Shown here piece by piece: positions 19,961 to 31,975 of a DNA stretch of 64,000 bases (position 1 is its first letter; each line of letters begins with the position of its first letter). A program made the position numbers and the translations under genes. Under the pieces are notes generated by a model. The model had not been told where the DNA came from. It made no database searches and saw nothing but the letters and a program-made list of their open reading frames with translations. Source of the stretch: Nectonema munidae (lineage: Eukaryota; Nematomorpha; Nectonematoida; Nectonematidae); NCBI GenBank assembly GCA_030549495.1, contig JAUIRK010000065.1, forward strand, positions 630,001 through 694,000, given 5' to 3'.

Positions 19961-22635
19961 ATACCAGGTTCTTTTTTCAAGTTTCAGAGTTTTTTAGAAT
20001 AATAGTAGCAGATTTGTATTCAGCCATTACTTACTTTAAATAAAAAAATCAAAAAAAATAATTATATATGACAAATCGTAATTTTTGTATTTATAAAAAT
20101 TAATTAAATTTTTGTTATATGAAAAATTTTAAAAATAATATACTGATAAATTATATAAGAAAATATTTGAGTTTTAGGAAATTAATAATTTATAGAATAA
20201 ATGTAATTTCCTGTCCTGGGTAAATTTTTTTTCTGATTTATATTTTTTTTGTGTTTTTAAACTAAAAACTGGATTGCTCACCTAAAAAAATGACAGGCCT
20301 TTTTTTATTTGAAAATTTTTCTCTGAGTCATCACCCTAATGAATATATAAACGATAGAGAGAACCATTGATAATAAATAGAGATAAATATATAAAAAGAA
20401 TTAGTGATAAATATAAGGGGCAATAGATAGCAATAATTACAATTACTGATAAATAGAAGCTGGGAATATTTGTTTAAATTTTTACCACAAAGTCTTCGTG
20501 TAACTTCCTCCTCATAAAACAAATAAAAATACGTATTTGAAAAAATAGCCTTAATTTTATACTCTCTGTTGCACCTGCTTATCTTCATTGTCGATGCTGG
20601 AATCTTTAAGTCTTTCTAAATAAAATTTTAAAAAAAATAAGCTGACAAAAAGGATCAAATGGAATAAGAAATTAAATTTAAGGAAAAATATAGCAACTTT
20701 ACTGAAATTCGATTTATTAAAACGCTCTAAAAACTCATATTCTTTACGAATCTTAATCAAATCTTCTTTAACGACTACGTATATTTATAACGCTCGCTTT
20801 TAAAAATCTCGATTCAATTTTTCTACCCTCAATAGCGTTACCTAGGATTAAGCTTCGCGTGGCCTCTTTAAACACTTTTGACTGCATTGAGAAAAACAAA
20901 AGCTAAACAAATTTTCTAGATCAAAGAATACCCGATTGACTACAACTCTTTCAGGATAAAATCTTATAAATTATCATTCATGAGAGAAAGGACTTTTCAC
21001 TTTTTGTTCTTTAGACTTATACTTACCAAAATTTGATATGGCATTTGTGATTTATCGCCATGTTATAAACATCCGCACATTATAATTACATCATTGGACA
21101 AAGTAAGCATCAAAATATATCATTTCATTACATACCAATTATCATCATACTAAATTGTGCATATGATGGCGTATAGCTTACATGTCGTAACCTATTTTAC
21201 TTATGTTCCGTGCTAAGGTATATTCGCACACCTGAAAGAAGTTGCACTGTGATGATTATTGTCAAATTATTAACTGAAAAAGAACAGACCCTAAAATTCT
21301 CTAAATTTTAGGATTAAGAAGTTGCACTGATGATGATGATGCTGTAAGCTACTGGAAACGAAAGCAATGCATCTTTTCGCAACAGCTAAACTCGCGTGTA
21401 AAGGTCTACACATATGTTTTATTTACTAATCAGAAGCGCAATTTTAGAAATGAAAAAATCAGAATGAGAACCAATGTTGTAAATAAAAAAAATGAGAGGC
21501 GCCCTAAATTTTTTCTTCCCAAGATAATTACCACTTTCAAATGCCTTAACTACATACTGTCTTACGCGACCACCAAGCTTGTTTAACGATCACAATGGTG
21601 GATACAGTCCTGAATTAGGGAATCGTCCTTTGCAAAAACAGGAGCAAAAGTGACAATTCAAATTCAAAAAAAGAAAGAAAATATGTATGCATATTATAAT
21701 TAAGAAAAACAAATGCAATATATAACAAGTAATTATATATACGAATGAATATTATAATTAAGAATGATAATTATATGTATAAAGGAAGAATTCAAATTCA
21801 TTCTAGCATTATCATTATCAATCGTTATCAATATGCCTAGTGACTCGACTCAATAAAACTTCCTATAAAAATTTTGAAATGAGATTTAAGACTATGCAAA
21901 AGCTTTCACTGTTTATAGGCATTAACTAATGGGCGGAGAGGAGCTGATCAACTGAGACTCAAAAACCTCTGGTGAAAACGATATCATCCGTGCATGGGTG
22001 AGTGAGCGAAATTGGCTATATAAAAAATGGCGATCACAGATGTTGACATTCATATATTTTTATCACCAGACTTGGAAGCCTTCACACGTGCAATACAACA
22101 GTTCAAAATGCCAACAAAAAGAAAGAGTCCAGCAAAAAAATTTCATTCTTGGATATGTGGTATCTGACTTGAATTAAGTTGGCCACCTGTCATATGCGAA
22201 CTTTGGTGAAATTTGCTTTCACCGTTGAACGATCTATAATCCAGGTTTCAAATATCTACATTTCATCTAACATTTATTATGGTTTCAAATTTTTTCTGAT
22301 TATTATTTATATAACAAATAAACTTACCTATTTTTTTATTATATATAATAGAAATAAATTAGTATAAATCATAAAAATATATTTATATTGGTGTATAATA
22401 ACACCAACACGTAATGAGTATTGCTTATTTTTAGTAGAATCGAAATCTGTATAGAAAGCAAAGCTTTTCTTCTCCTTTTGTATACGAAAAAGTGATTCCT
22501 GATTATCGCCCCTAGCATCTTCACTACACCAAACACGCACTGATTACATCCCACCAATAACAAAGTAAAAACGATCTAAAGGATTATGATTCGTCGAAAA
22601 AAGTATTCTTGAGAATGTCCAAGCACGCATGTTAT
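19961..22635. other. AT-rich DNA, no confident gene
   Basis: Mostly featureless. 21238-21330 has a twice-used block gaagttgcactg...tgatgat around a short palindrome (cctaaaattct/ctaaattttagg). At 22017-22024 a TATATAAA stands ~85 bases before a 19-codon basic frame at 22108-22167 (MPTKRKSPAKK...), which could be the start of an unrecognised gene or transposon. Confidence 0.35.
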
Positions 22636-22827
22636 TCAGAGAAGAAAATAGGCTGACATACCTGTTGTTGTGGGCGAGCAATTATGAAAGTGTTTCCTCA
22701 TTCTCTGCACTATTCCTAACATCTCTTTTCCACACTTTTTGCAGATGCAGGAAGTTATGCTTTTTTCTGGTCTTTTGATGCGGTGGAATTCTTTCCAGAT
22801 TTCATCACGTTGAGTGTTACCCATCAT
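22636..22827 (-). pseudogene. BED-type zinc finger fragment (hAT transposase N-terminus)
   Basis: 63 codons: WKEFHRIKRPEKSITSCICK, then CKKCGKEMLGIVQRMRKHFHNC. This is the C-x2-C ... H-x-C layout of BED fingers, with the aromatic W...F start. BED fingers form the DNA-binding N-terminus of hAT transposases and ZBED genes. The frame ends soon after, and no catalytic domain follows on this strand, so it is an isolated transposase fragment or a first exon whose partner I cannot see. Confidence 0.6.
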
Positions 22828-22869
22828 GTTATTTTCGAAGCTTGAGTAAAGTATTTTTTCTATTAATAT

Positions 22870-24070
22870 AAATTAAAATTTAAATATTCTCATGAGAACC
22901 TTGAAATAATCAATAATTCAGTAGCACAAATGAAGTTCCTTAGAGTTGATGTCGTAGAACTTTTCAAAATATCGTCCCAAAATAAATTTATTCAGGCGGG
23001 CGATACCCCGTAGAATGAAAATCCTAGATTCTTTGAATGCAAAAGCTTCCCTCCAGCTTAAAAAATTTGGCCCTGTACAGACAGCTTTATATATACATTT
23101 TGGATATCATAGTTGCATTTTTATTCTCAGATATTACCTTTATATTCTAGTATATATTTTCTTTTCCGTCTGTTGAAGAAATGCAGAAATGTGCTAATAT
23201 TTTTTAATTTTTATAAATTATTCTTTCTACTACAGTAAAAATAGGATATATCGGACTCGGATTGGAGAAATATTTCAGTCCCAATCTTTTTTTTGTTTTC
23301 CATGTTAAAAAATTGCATATACCGGATCCGGTATTAAATATATCGGATAACTTCTATAATCCCAATAGCAAAAAATGAAAGAAAATGATTCGCGTATATC
23401 GGATTGAATTTTAAAATACATAACTTAAAATTATTGAACATAAAATTTGTTTATTATCTTTTTGATTAACAACTTACTTTTCTAACTCATAAGTTTCTTT
23501 ATTTTTATTTTTGTTTATATTTTATAAACACTTCAAAAGTCTTTTATAATCTATTTTTACTTTAAAAAAATTTTTATAGCATTAATTATATAGAGTATAA
23601 TTTTTGTTCTATGTGTTTATTTATATTGTTTTGAATTAAATAATTGTTTGAATAAAAGCTGTTTGAAAATTGCATGTATTGATTTTTATTATTTTTCAAT
23701 AACTTTTGTTTCTTTTTTAAAAAATAAAGTATGAAATAATAAAGTTCTATGAGAAGAATCTCAATACAAAGCAGCTAGATTTAGCTGCAAATATTATTAT
23801 GAAAGCTCAAACTTTATCTGATCTCATAAAAATTGACAAAAAATGTAAGAACTTTGTGAAAAACAATCCATTTCTAGTTTGGGATTTGCAGTGTTAGTGT
23901 GTTGATGTAGTAATGCACACCAATCGGTTTGTTATCACGTTGGTGCATGGCGTCTTGTAAATGTTCTTTGTATCTAAGTACTGCTGGTCTTTTCGTTTCA
24001 AAAAATGTAATTTTGTTTACATAGATTGCAGGTTAATTTGTGAATGATGTTTTTCTTAAAGCAGAGATTC
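22870..24070. other. AT-rich DNA with a possible pogo-like end
   Basis: Mostly featureless. 23234-23410 starts with cagtaaaaataggatatatcgg and repeats atatcgga and accggatccgg blocks, reminiscent of pogo/Tigger subterminal repeats. No coding sequence is seen. Confidence 0.35.
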
Positions 24071-24085
24071 TAATGTTGGGGGAGT

Positions 24086-25430
24086 TTGAGTTACGATTCT
24101 AATTGGAAGGCAGTTAAGCTTGGTGAGTTTAGAAATCTTCCGTTTTATAGCATTGTGTACTGGAGGGAGAAGAGAGGAGATGTTTTAGAATATGGTAACT
24201 ACCGTGGAATAAAATTGCTGGAACATGGACTGAAAATAATGGAACGGATTTTAGACACGCGAATTCAGTCAGTGATACAGATAGACCCAAAACAGTTTGG
24301 ATTTATGCCTGGAAAGAGTGCAATAGATGCCATTTTTATTATAAACAACTTATAGGGAAGAAAACTGAAGGAAATTCAGATGTTTTTTTGTGGTTTTGTT
24401 GATCTAGAGAAAGCCTATGATACTATTCCCAGAGAAGTGGTGTATTGGTGCATGCGTAAAAAGAGACTTCCCGAAAAACTTGTGAGATTGGTGCAGGAAA
24501 TGTACAAATGTTCGAGAACCACTATTAGAACTCCTGTCTCAAGAGAATATGATGTTAAAATTGGTTTACATCAAGGTTCAGCACTGAGCCCATTATTGTT
24601 TTCTTTAGTTGTTGATGAGCTATCAAATCATCTAAGAAAGGAAGATCTCTGGGAACTTTTGTTTGCTGATGATCTAGCGATACTGGCGGATAACGAAGTA
24701 GAGCTCGAGAAGAGAATAATAAAATGGCAAGAGAGTTTGGAAAAATTTGGGATGGAAATGAATGAATAAAAGACAGATCATGGCATGTAGCAAAATGAGA
24801 GGTAGAAGACAGACACGGAAAAAAGCTGAAGCAGATGAAAACTTTCAAATATTTAGGAACCCAGATTATGGAAAATGGAAGTTGTGAAAAAGACATCCAA
24901 GCAAGAGTAAATGCTAGTTGGTTGAAATGGAAAGAAGTAAACGCGATCATGTGCGATAGAAGAATGCCAATGAAACTAAAAGCAAGGATTTAAACATCAA
25001 TTGTCAGACCAGTTCTAACTTATGGATATCAATGTTGGTGTTTAAAGAAAAAGGAGCAGAGAAAATTAATAGTAACGGAGATGAAGATGCTTAGAAAAAT
25101 GATGGGGGTCACGCTGAGAGAGAAAAAAGAAACGAGGAAGTGAGAAGAAAGACGGGAGTTGATGTCAATGTGATGGCTGTGGCAGAGCGGTGTAAGCTGC
25201 CGTGGTTTGGACATGTTTTAAGGAAGAAAGAAGACGATGTCGTGCGCCAAGCTATCGAGAAGAAGTAGAGGGAGGCAGCGTAAAAGATGGAAGGACGGAC
25301 TGATGGAGCAATTGAAGCAGTTTGGACTGACCGAAGAGGATGCGCAGGACAGGAAAAAATGGAGAGAGCGGATCTCAGCCACCGACCCCCAACTTGGGGA
25401 CACGGTGTAGTCAAAGAAGAAGACTAGATG
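24086..25430 (+). pseudogene. RTE-like LINE reverse transcriptase remnant
   Basis: The first frame (24086-24355) reads YGNYRGIKLLEHGLKIMERI and QFGFMPGKSAIDAIFI. After a stop, a second frame (24380-24769) has FVDLEKAYDTIPREVV, IGLHQGSALSPLLF and the active-site block LLFADDLAILA. From 24770 to 25430 the sequence keeps the thumb and C-terminal tail in several frames (for example MKTFKYLGTQIM-like and DPQLGDT-like blocks). Wording of the motifs fits the RTE group, but I cannot separate it safely from related clades. The 5' end and endonuclease are missing. Confidence 0.75.
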
Positions 25431-25439
25431 GAGAACTAA

Positions 25440-26780
25440 AAGTGTAAAGTTTGTAGAAGTATGAGCATGATCATCACAGAATAAATATTTAATGTAGTTT
25501 TCTGGTTCAATTTCATCTTGAAACTCTGATAACCATCTTGAGATCCTTTTTTAGGGTAGTTATTGGAATAGAATAAGGGGCAAATTTGTTGTGTATCATC
25601 TTGAAGTTTGATGCCAGTTTTTATTCTGTGTAAATGTCCAAAGAAGGTGGCTCTTTTTATTTTGATATCGTGAGCAGAATGGAAGTCTAATGTGATAGGC
25701 TTCTCGGTAGGTTTTGTAAATAATGAATGTGTTAAGTTTGAAATTAAATATCAAGAAAAGAAATAATTTGATAATTCTTTTTTAAAGTGAACTCGATATT
25801 TTGATCGATTGAATTTGTAAAAATTAGCAAAAGTCAAGAAGAGATTCGCGATGTGTCCATATAAAAATATGTGATCAACGTATCCATTACATGTAGATTT
25901 TGGGAAAAGTGGATGGGAAGATAGTGACTCTTCTAGGTTATTCATGTATACATTTGGTTGTATGGGAGAAAGTTTTCCAACCATTGGGAGTCCTTTGATT
26001 TGTAGATATAAAGTGTCTTGGTGTAAGATAGTGTAATTGTAAGCAAAAATAAAGAATATTATGATGTAAAGAGAAAAATATGATCTTCTTTAAGGAATTT
26101 TTTTATGTAAGTTATAACCATTACAGGTATATTCTCTAATAGAATGGAATTGAATAAGTCGAAAACATCAAAACTGGCTAAAAGAGGATTAAGAGGTAGT
26201 CGTTTACTACATATCACATTTTTATTGAGTAAGTCTTAGCAATTAGAAATAGAATATGGAATGTATTGAGCTAACTTTGAAAGTATTTTGTTGAGAAACG
26301 AACTTAACCTTTCTGTAGGCCTGTCTATAGCTGAGACTATAGAGCGTAATGGAATTTGTTCAGTCTTTTTATGGGTTTTCGGTAAGCAATATATAGGTGC
26401 AGGACTTGTCTGATTAACCCATTTAGGAACAATGTTCCATTTTGGAACATAAGTAATTTCATCTTCGCTGCTTTTTTTGAAAAGGAGATTAAATGGAAAA
26501 AAATTAAGAGTAGATATGATGAATGGAAATATGATAGATATGATTACGAGTCAGTTTATTGGCTTGTTGAATTACTGCATTAGTGAATGAAACAGGTTTC
26601 TTAGTAATATTTGAAAGATATGTGCTAAGTAAGTAAATGTGCATCACCTCTTTTATCTGATTTAGTTAAAGAGCTAAGTTCTTTGAATTCTTTAGAAAGG
26701 TCGTTTTTAGGGGCTTGTAATTGGTTTGTTCGAAGGTATTTGAGCAATGTAATTTTCTATTTGTGAAAATGCTGAGTCAA
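25440..26780 (-). pseudogene. Penelope-like element reverse transcriptase remnant
   Basis: On the minus strand, in shifting frames: SPAPIYCLPKTHKKTEQIPL, RSIVSAIDRPTERL, LLASFDVFDLFNSI, QIKGLPMVGKLSPIQPNVYM, GYVDHIFLYG and LFTKPTEKPITLDFHSAHD. These are the PKxHK, SfDVxSLF, GlpMGspLSP, YVDDiF and RKPT...HxxS blocks of Penelope-like RTs. The Asp-Asp pair is now Asp-His (YVDH), and many stops are present. The upstream part (to ~26780) is weaker. A TTAA-flanked MITE end lies inside at 26414. No GIY-YIG endonuclease was recognised. Confidence 0.65.
26414..26476 (+). mobile_element. piggyBac-type MITE, truncated copy
   Basis: TTAACCCATTTAGG at 26414, then caatgttcc and ttttggaacataa up to cgctgcttttttt, parallel to the first half of the copy at 52828-52960. 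Homology fades near 26476 and the far end is missing. It interrupts the Penelope-like remnant. Confidence 0.55.
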
Positions 26781-27299
26781 AGTGTGGAGCAGCTTGTGTA
26801 TATTTGTGAGTTTGGTGAAAAGGGTTGTGACTGGAAGCTTTTAAATAAAGGCTAGAAGAATTTGACACTAGAAGTTTCTAACCGTGTTTTAGTTAATTAG
26901 ATAAATCTACTAATTTTAAATAAGAGTACATTTTTATCTTATATATAGATCAGGGGCGCACATCGCAATAATTTTCAATTTTCTCAATTATATATCATTT
27001 TTATAGCATGTAAAAGACTTGTTTGTCGTCTGAGTAGATTTTCGATATTACTTTTCTTGTTTTAAGGGTAAGTCTAAGAATGAATATTTAAAATCTATTT
27101 TTATTCATTAACGTCCACTTCTTTGATATAATAATGCAAATTTGAGGTGTATTTGATCAGAGGCAGTAATGTAGCCAGTCATTTGAATAAGAGCACGTGC
27201 ATTTTTGAGGGAGGCGAATATTTTTATAGCACATAACTATATAAGAACTCTATAATTTAAAGCTTAAAATGTTTGTCCCTATTAATTACTGTAATCAAG

Positions 27300-27482
27300 C
27301 CTGTCGATAGGGGGCAGAGAGCTAGGCCCCTCGGATTTATTTTGGCCCTCTGAAGCTCCTATACACTTTCTTATAGACGCCGCCATAATTAAAATCAGTT
27401 TTATCCACGCCCCCACACACGCTACGCTTGATCAGTATCCCCTCCCCTCTGTACTAGAAGTCGGGGGTAGGGGCAAATTTAA
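27300..27482. mobile_element. 183-bp GC-richer insertion with 9-bp target-site duplication
   Basis: Flanked by GTAATCAAG at 27291-27299 and 27483-27491. The insert is GC-rich (runs such as aggcccctcgg, cgcccccacacacg, gtcgggggtagggg) in otherwise AT-rich DNA and shares ordered blocks with 16345-16432. It has no coding capacity; class unknown (SINE or MITE). Confidence 0.5.
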
Positions 27483-27499
27483 GTAATCAAGTCTTTAAT

Positions 27500-28180
27500 C
27501 CGGTAATGAAATATATAGCATCTTTATTCTTAGATAATCATTTTATTTAATGTGTTTATATCAAAATGGCTTAGAATAGTTGGAAATGTTTTTACACTTT
27601 GCTTATAATTTTTGTTAATAAAACTTAATACAAATAATGTCATTTTTATGTAATTTTTAGCGTATAACTTAGGGATTGGGATGGCTAGTTTATATAAATT
27701 TAAAGATTGTAGAATATTTCTTCCTAAAATTTCAAACCTTCAATTTCTATTTAAAATGGCCAAATTTAAATTCACCGCTTCATACATGTCAATTCATAGA
27801 TCCAAGTCTATTTTCAAACAATTTACTTTACTGACTCAATATGTGTGTAGGAAGAATATGAAGATTATATAAGATGATTCTTTGTTTTTCTGTGTTACTA
27901 ATCAAGCTTGGTAACATTTCATTGCTAAAAAATTTTTAATTTAATTTTAAACAACAATGCATTTCAGTACAGACAACAGAGTAATCAATATATCCAAACT
28001 AATTAATTTGATAATAAGGAGGGATAGACTTATATTTGAATGATATTGTTCTCTTGTTGAGCTTGAAGAGTGGTTTGCAAACTTCATTAAAAAATTTCGG
28101 TGTAGCTGTCTCTCTATAATGTTTTGAGAGCTAGGGGTCTGACTTAAAAAAAAATAAATCAACATATAAACTACTGTAAA
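27500..28180. other. AT-rich DNA, no gene seen
   Basis: No supported feature. The short frames are A/T-driven. Confidence 0.5.
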
Positions 28181-28189
28181 AAAAATCGA

Positions 28190-29995
28190 CACAATTGTTT
28201 ATTTAAAAATTGTGTGAATAATCCAATCATGGGATGCATGCATCTGCTTCATCTAAACCAGTTTTGCCAATGCAACTCCAATGTCATTACTCACTCCAGA
28301 TTTGGTTTCAATGGCAAGTAGCGTGAAAAACAATTGCTCACACTCTTATTTAGTGGAAATCGAATTAGAGCTTTCAAAGCCATCTTTGCAAAATCAGCAT
28401 AGGACATTTCAATCGAAAAATCGCTATGAGACATTTTACAAAAAAAACATGTTTTCCACCTCCTCACGTATTAAGCAAAACATTAAACTGTTCTTGAATT
28501 AAGAAGTCTTCTGGTGACAGATTAATAATCGAGATTATAAACGAGGTTTTGATAAATTGATATTATTTTTCAAATATTTGTAGATTAGGAAAAAAAGAAG
28601 AAATTTCTTGACTAATATATACTACATAGTGTCTCCAGGACATCTTTATTGATCAAAATCTTGCTTTCATCAACAAATATGTTAGAAAATCTAGCAAAAA
28701 TTTTCTTGTCTAAGAATGCCATAATTCCAGCTTCATTTCAAAGCTGTAAATTTTTTATGACAATGGAGTACTTGGCATAAGGTCAAGGGAATTCATAGAT
28801 TCAAATATGTTCACTAATAATGATAGGAATATAAGAAAACGGACATCAGAAAATTCTACATTAGTCTAGTTTGCTTTACAGAAATTGCTGAATTTCTTTC
28901 CATAGTATCGCTTCGAAACTTTTCATTTGGAAGGCTACCTACCTCACGTTTGAGTACAGCAAGAGTTTTCAAATCATTTTCTTGCTCTGAAAACAAACAA
29001 GAGTTGAAGGCATTTGCTTCAATTAAATACTATGTTTTAATTACTTCATTGAGAACACTTTTCAACACACCAGGTATAGTTTTCATTGGTTGGGGGTGAA
29101 TAGCGCACTGGTTACCAATTACATCTGGAGATTTTTGCTTAATCAGAGAATAAAAACTAGATCAACAAGAAATACCTAAAGCACAGGTCAGTACACACTC
29201 CAAGTGCGTGTTATGGCTTAATAACTTGTGCTGTAAAAAAGATTCCACCTTGTGAAATATTTCTCTTGCAGTGGTTCTACTGCCAAGAGTTTTGTAAAAC
29301 AAATAATGGTCTATCAGGTGCTTGTCAGACTGAATTGCAAAAAAAAGTTGAAAATCGAATTCCGAATCAATAAATCCACCTGATATGTAATAGGATTACC
29401 TTCTAACAGTAGAGTTTGACAGCAAGATATGCTTCAAATTTACAAGTTTAGATATGATATCTCTGCCGCTAGATAATATCAACAGTTCTCCTATGTTGTG
29501 GGATTTTTTGCAAACAGATATTTTTGAAACTTAATATTTTGGAAAAAAATTATTTGTTATCAAACCTGGATTTGTGTAATCGTTAAGCTTGGCGTTTAAA
29601 ACAAAAACTTTGACTCTATTGTTTCACTTCGAATGCAAGCTTCACTTCACAGACTTTAGAAAGATGGATGCTAACACTTCAAAAAACAAAAGGCTTATGT
29701 TCCTCTTCCGCAACATGCAGTAAAACAAAATGTCATATATTAATCGTCATATTTCATTTTTTAAACTACTAAGAAAAATGCACATTTACATCTATAAAAT
29801 CAGGGCTGAAAAACAATAAAAAATAGTTTAACTCAATTAAAAGACTAAATTATTCATTCTTTTAAATGTAACTTATTGGCAAAAATCGATGTCATATGTT
29901 GCGCTAAAAGATCCACTCAATGACCCCTTATCGGTCTCTATGGAACTGCCTCGCAATCACCTAGAGCACCGCGGACTCCAGTTTGAAAACCACTG
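28190..29995 (-). pseudogene. hAT transposase remnant (ZBED5/SCAND3-like)
   Basis: Minus-strand frames, with stops, read LLSDKHLIDHYLFYKTLGSR, CVLTCALGIS, NQCAIHPQPMKTIPGVLKSV, EANAFNSCLFSEQEND and KTLAVLKREVGSLPNEK. These correspond to the central catalytic region of hAT transposases of the ZBED5/SCAND3 kind (C-T-D-GA region, H-C-x-IHR, NxRLF..LC). The right border at 29995 is CAGTGGTTTTCAAAC on the minus strand, a classic hAT terminus. The left terminus was not found. The copy is dead. Confidence 0.65.
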
Positions 29996-30135
29996 AGCTA
30001 GAAAGTAGTGATACAATCAGAATTACAAACAACGTAATTTGACTTCTTACAGTGGAAGTATAAAGTCGGGTAATAATGGTGGTGTGTTCATTGGACAAAA
30101 ATTTTTTATAATAATTTTCAAAATTATAAAAACAA

Positions 30136-30153
30136 CCCCCCCCCCCCCCCCCC
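30136..30153 (+). repeat. Poly(C) run, 18 bases
   Basis: Uninterrupted C run in an AT-rich setting. The length is likely unstable. Confidence 0.9.
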
Positions 30154-31975
30154 ATTTTGAGCATGTGCGCCGGATATAGATAGAAAGGTAATGTTGCAAT
30201 CCGTGCATTATGAAAAATTTTATTGAAAAATCTCTTCACTACTATACACATACATACACACACATACAAATTGAAGACCATTATTATGGAATACAGCATA
30301 GTGCAACATGGACGAGATATTTAAAAAGATTTGTGTTGGTAACCCATATAGTATAAGAGAGCGTCCCTGTCTCATAGAGCTCATCATCTCTTCATCACAG
30401 CATTATGCATTGACACGTTACATCGTATTTGCTACAATGCACGTATAGTGCGATACTCAAACTATAATCGCATTCAAGAAAAGATTGACATATGAAAGCA
30501 TTATATCATTGAACAACTTCTATCAAATTAAAATTGCTTTTCATCAATGCACGGATAGTGCAACATTACCGATAGAAAAACTATTAATCTTATTTTATTG
30601 AAAATATATAATTAGGCGCCAAAGGATCTCGATTCTAAATATGCTTTAATATTTAGTTTCTTGATAAAGGAAATAAAGTGATAAATTTGAACAACTTTTT
30701 TTGAAAAATTAGGAAAAGTACATTTCTTTATTTTAAAACAATAAAATAATTTTATTTATTATCAATCAAACCCATGCTAACAAATTATAATGAAGAAACA
30801 TGAACATTTCACCAGTTTATTCTGTCATTATATTTCTTTTTAGAAAACACAAACTTCCTCCAATACTAAATAATCTTTCAGATTCTAAAGAAGATGGAAG
30901 TGGACTTAAATACTTTATTACAAGAAAAAATAGACTATAGAAGAGATATAGTTTCAAAATAAATAGCCTAAAAATGCATTCTTAAAACAAATTTCTATAC
31001 AAAGTATAAAAATGAATACGTTGATAGAACATTTTTGAAGTAAATATGATTAAAAAATTTTTACCCATTACCTAAATACTTTAAACAATTTGAGCAACTG
31101 AGATATACATTTTAAATTATGGAAAGAATAAAGAATTATTCTGAGGTTTAGGTAAAACTACAACGAAAGAAAACTACTCAAGATAAATTAATACATAAAT
31201 GTGGTCATTTATTGATGAAGGCGATATTAAGTCTTAATATGTATAATACATAGGAAAACAATAAATTACACAAAAATAAACACTTATTCAAACACTTGTA
31301 TCAATTTCAATGCATCTTTCAATCCCCTGTCCATATTCATAAATACATTTCAACGATGACATATTAGATAAACTCAATTAACATAATATGCTATATAACT
31401 TCAAATAAAGTTTAGTCAAAAATAAGGTTTTTTGTTAAAATAAATGTATAAAAATTAATTTTATTTTTTGAATAAAGTAATTGCTAAAACATTTTGAATA
31501 TCAAATAAAATCTTACAATACTTGTGGTACCATTGACTAGATAAATGACGTTATAGCGAGAGAGCACTGCATTCATATTACTAAAATCTAAACTTTTTTC
31601 AATGTAATTATAATTCATTTTTTATTATTATAAAGATACTGGGATAATTACTATCTGAAACTAGGATAGTCAACAACTAGTGTTTATCAGTCCAAAATAA
31701 TTTAATGTGTTTAACTTTATATTTCATTTAAAAAAGGTAAAGAAAGATAAAATATGATCACCTAGTTTAAAACCAAGTGCCTTCTTTCTTGATATAGTGA
31801 TCTCTTGGAAGTGATGTTTGAAAATAAAAATATTTATTTGAAAAACCGCTAGTACTCCATTAAATTGTTTAGAGTTGAAGTAAAAATTATTAGATTTCTC
31901 AATTTTTTATATTCATCATAAATTTTAAAATTATCTATGGTTTGTGATAATTTTAGATTAACAAAAACAAAAATA
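30154..31975. other. AT-rich DNA, no gene seen
   Basis: A recurring short block (aatgcacg[t/g]atagtgc) occurs at about 30437 and 30546, with inverted or partial forms at ~30200 and ~30296. Otherwise nothing is recognised. Confidence 0.4.
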
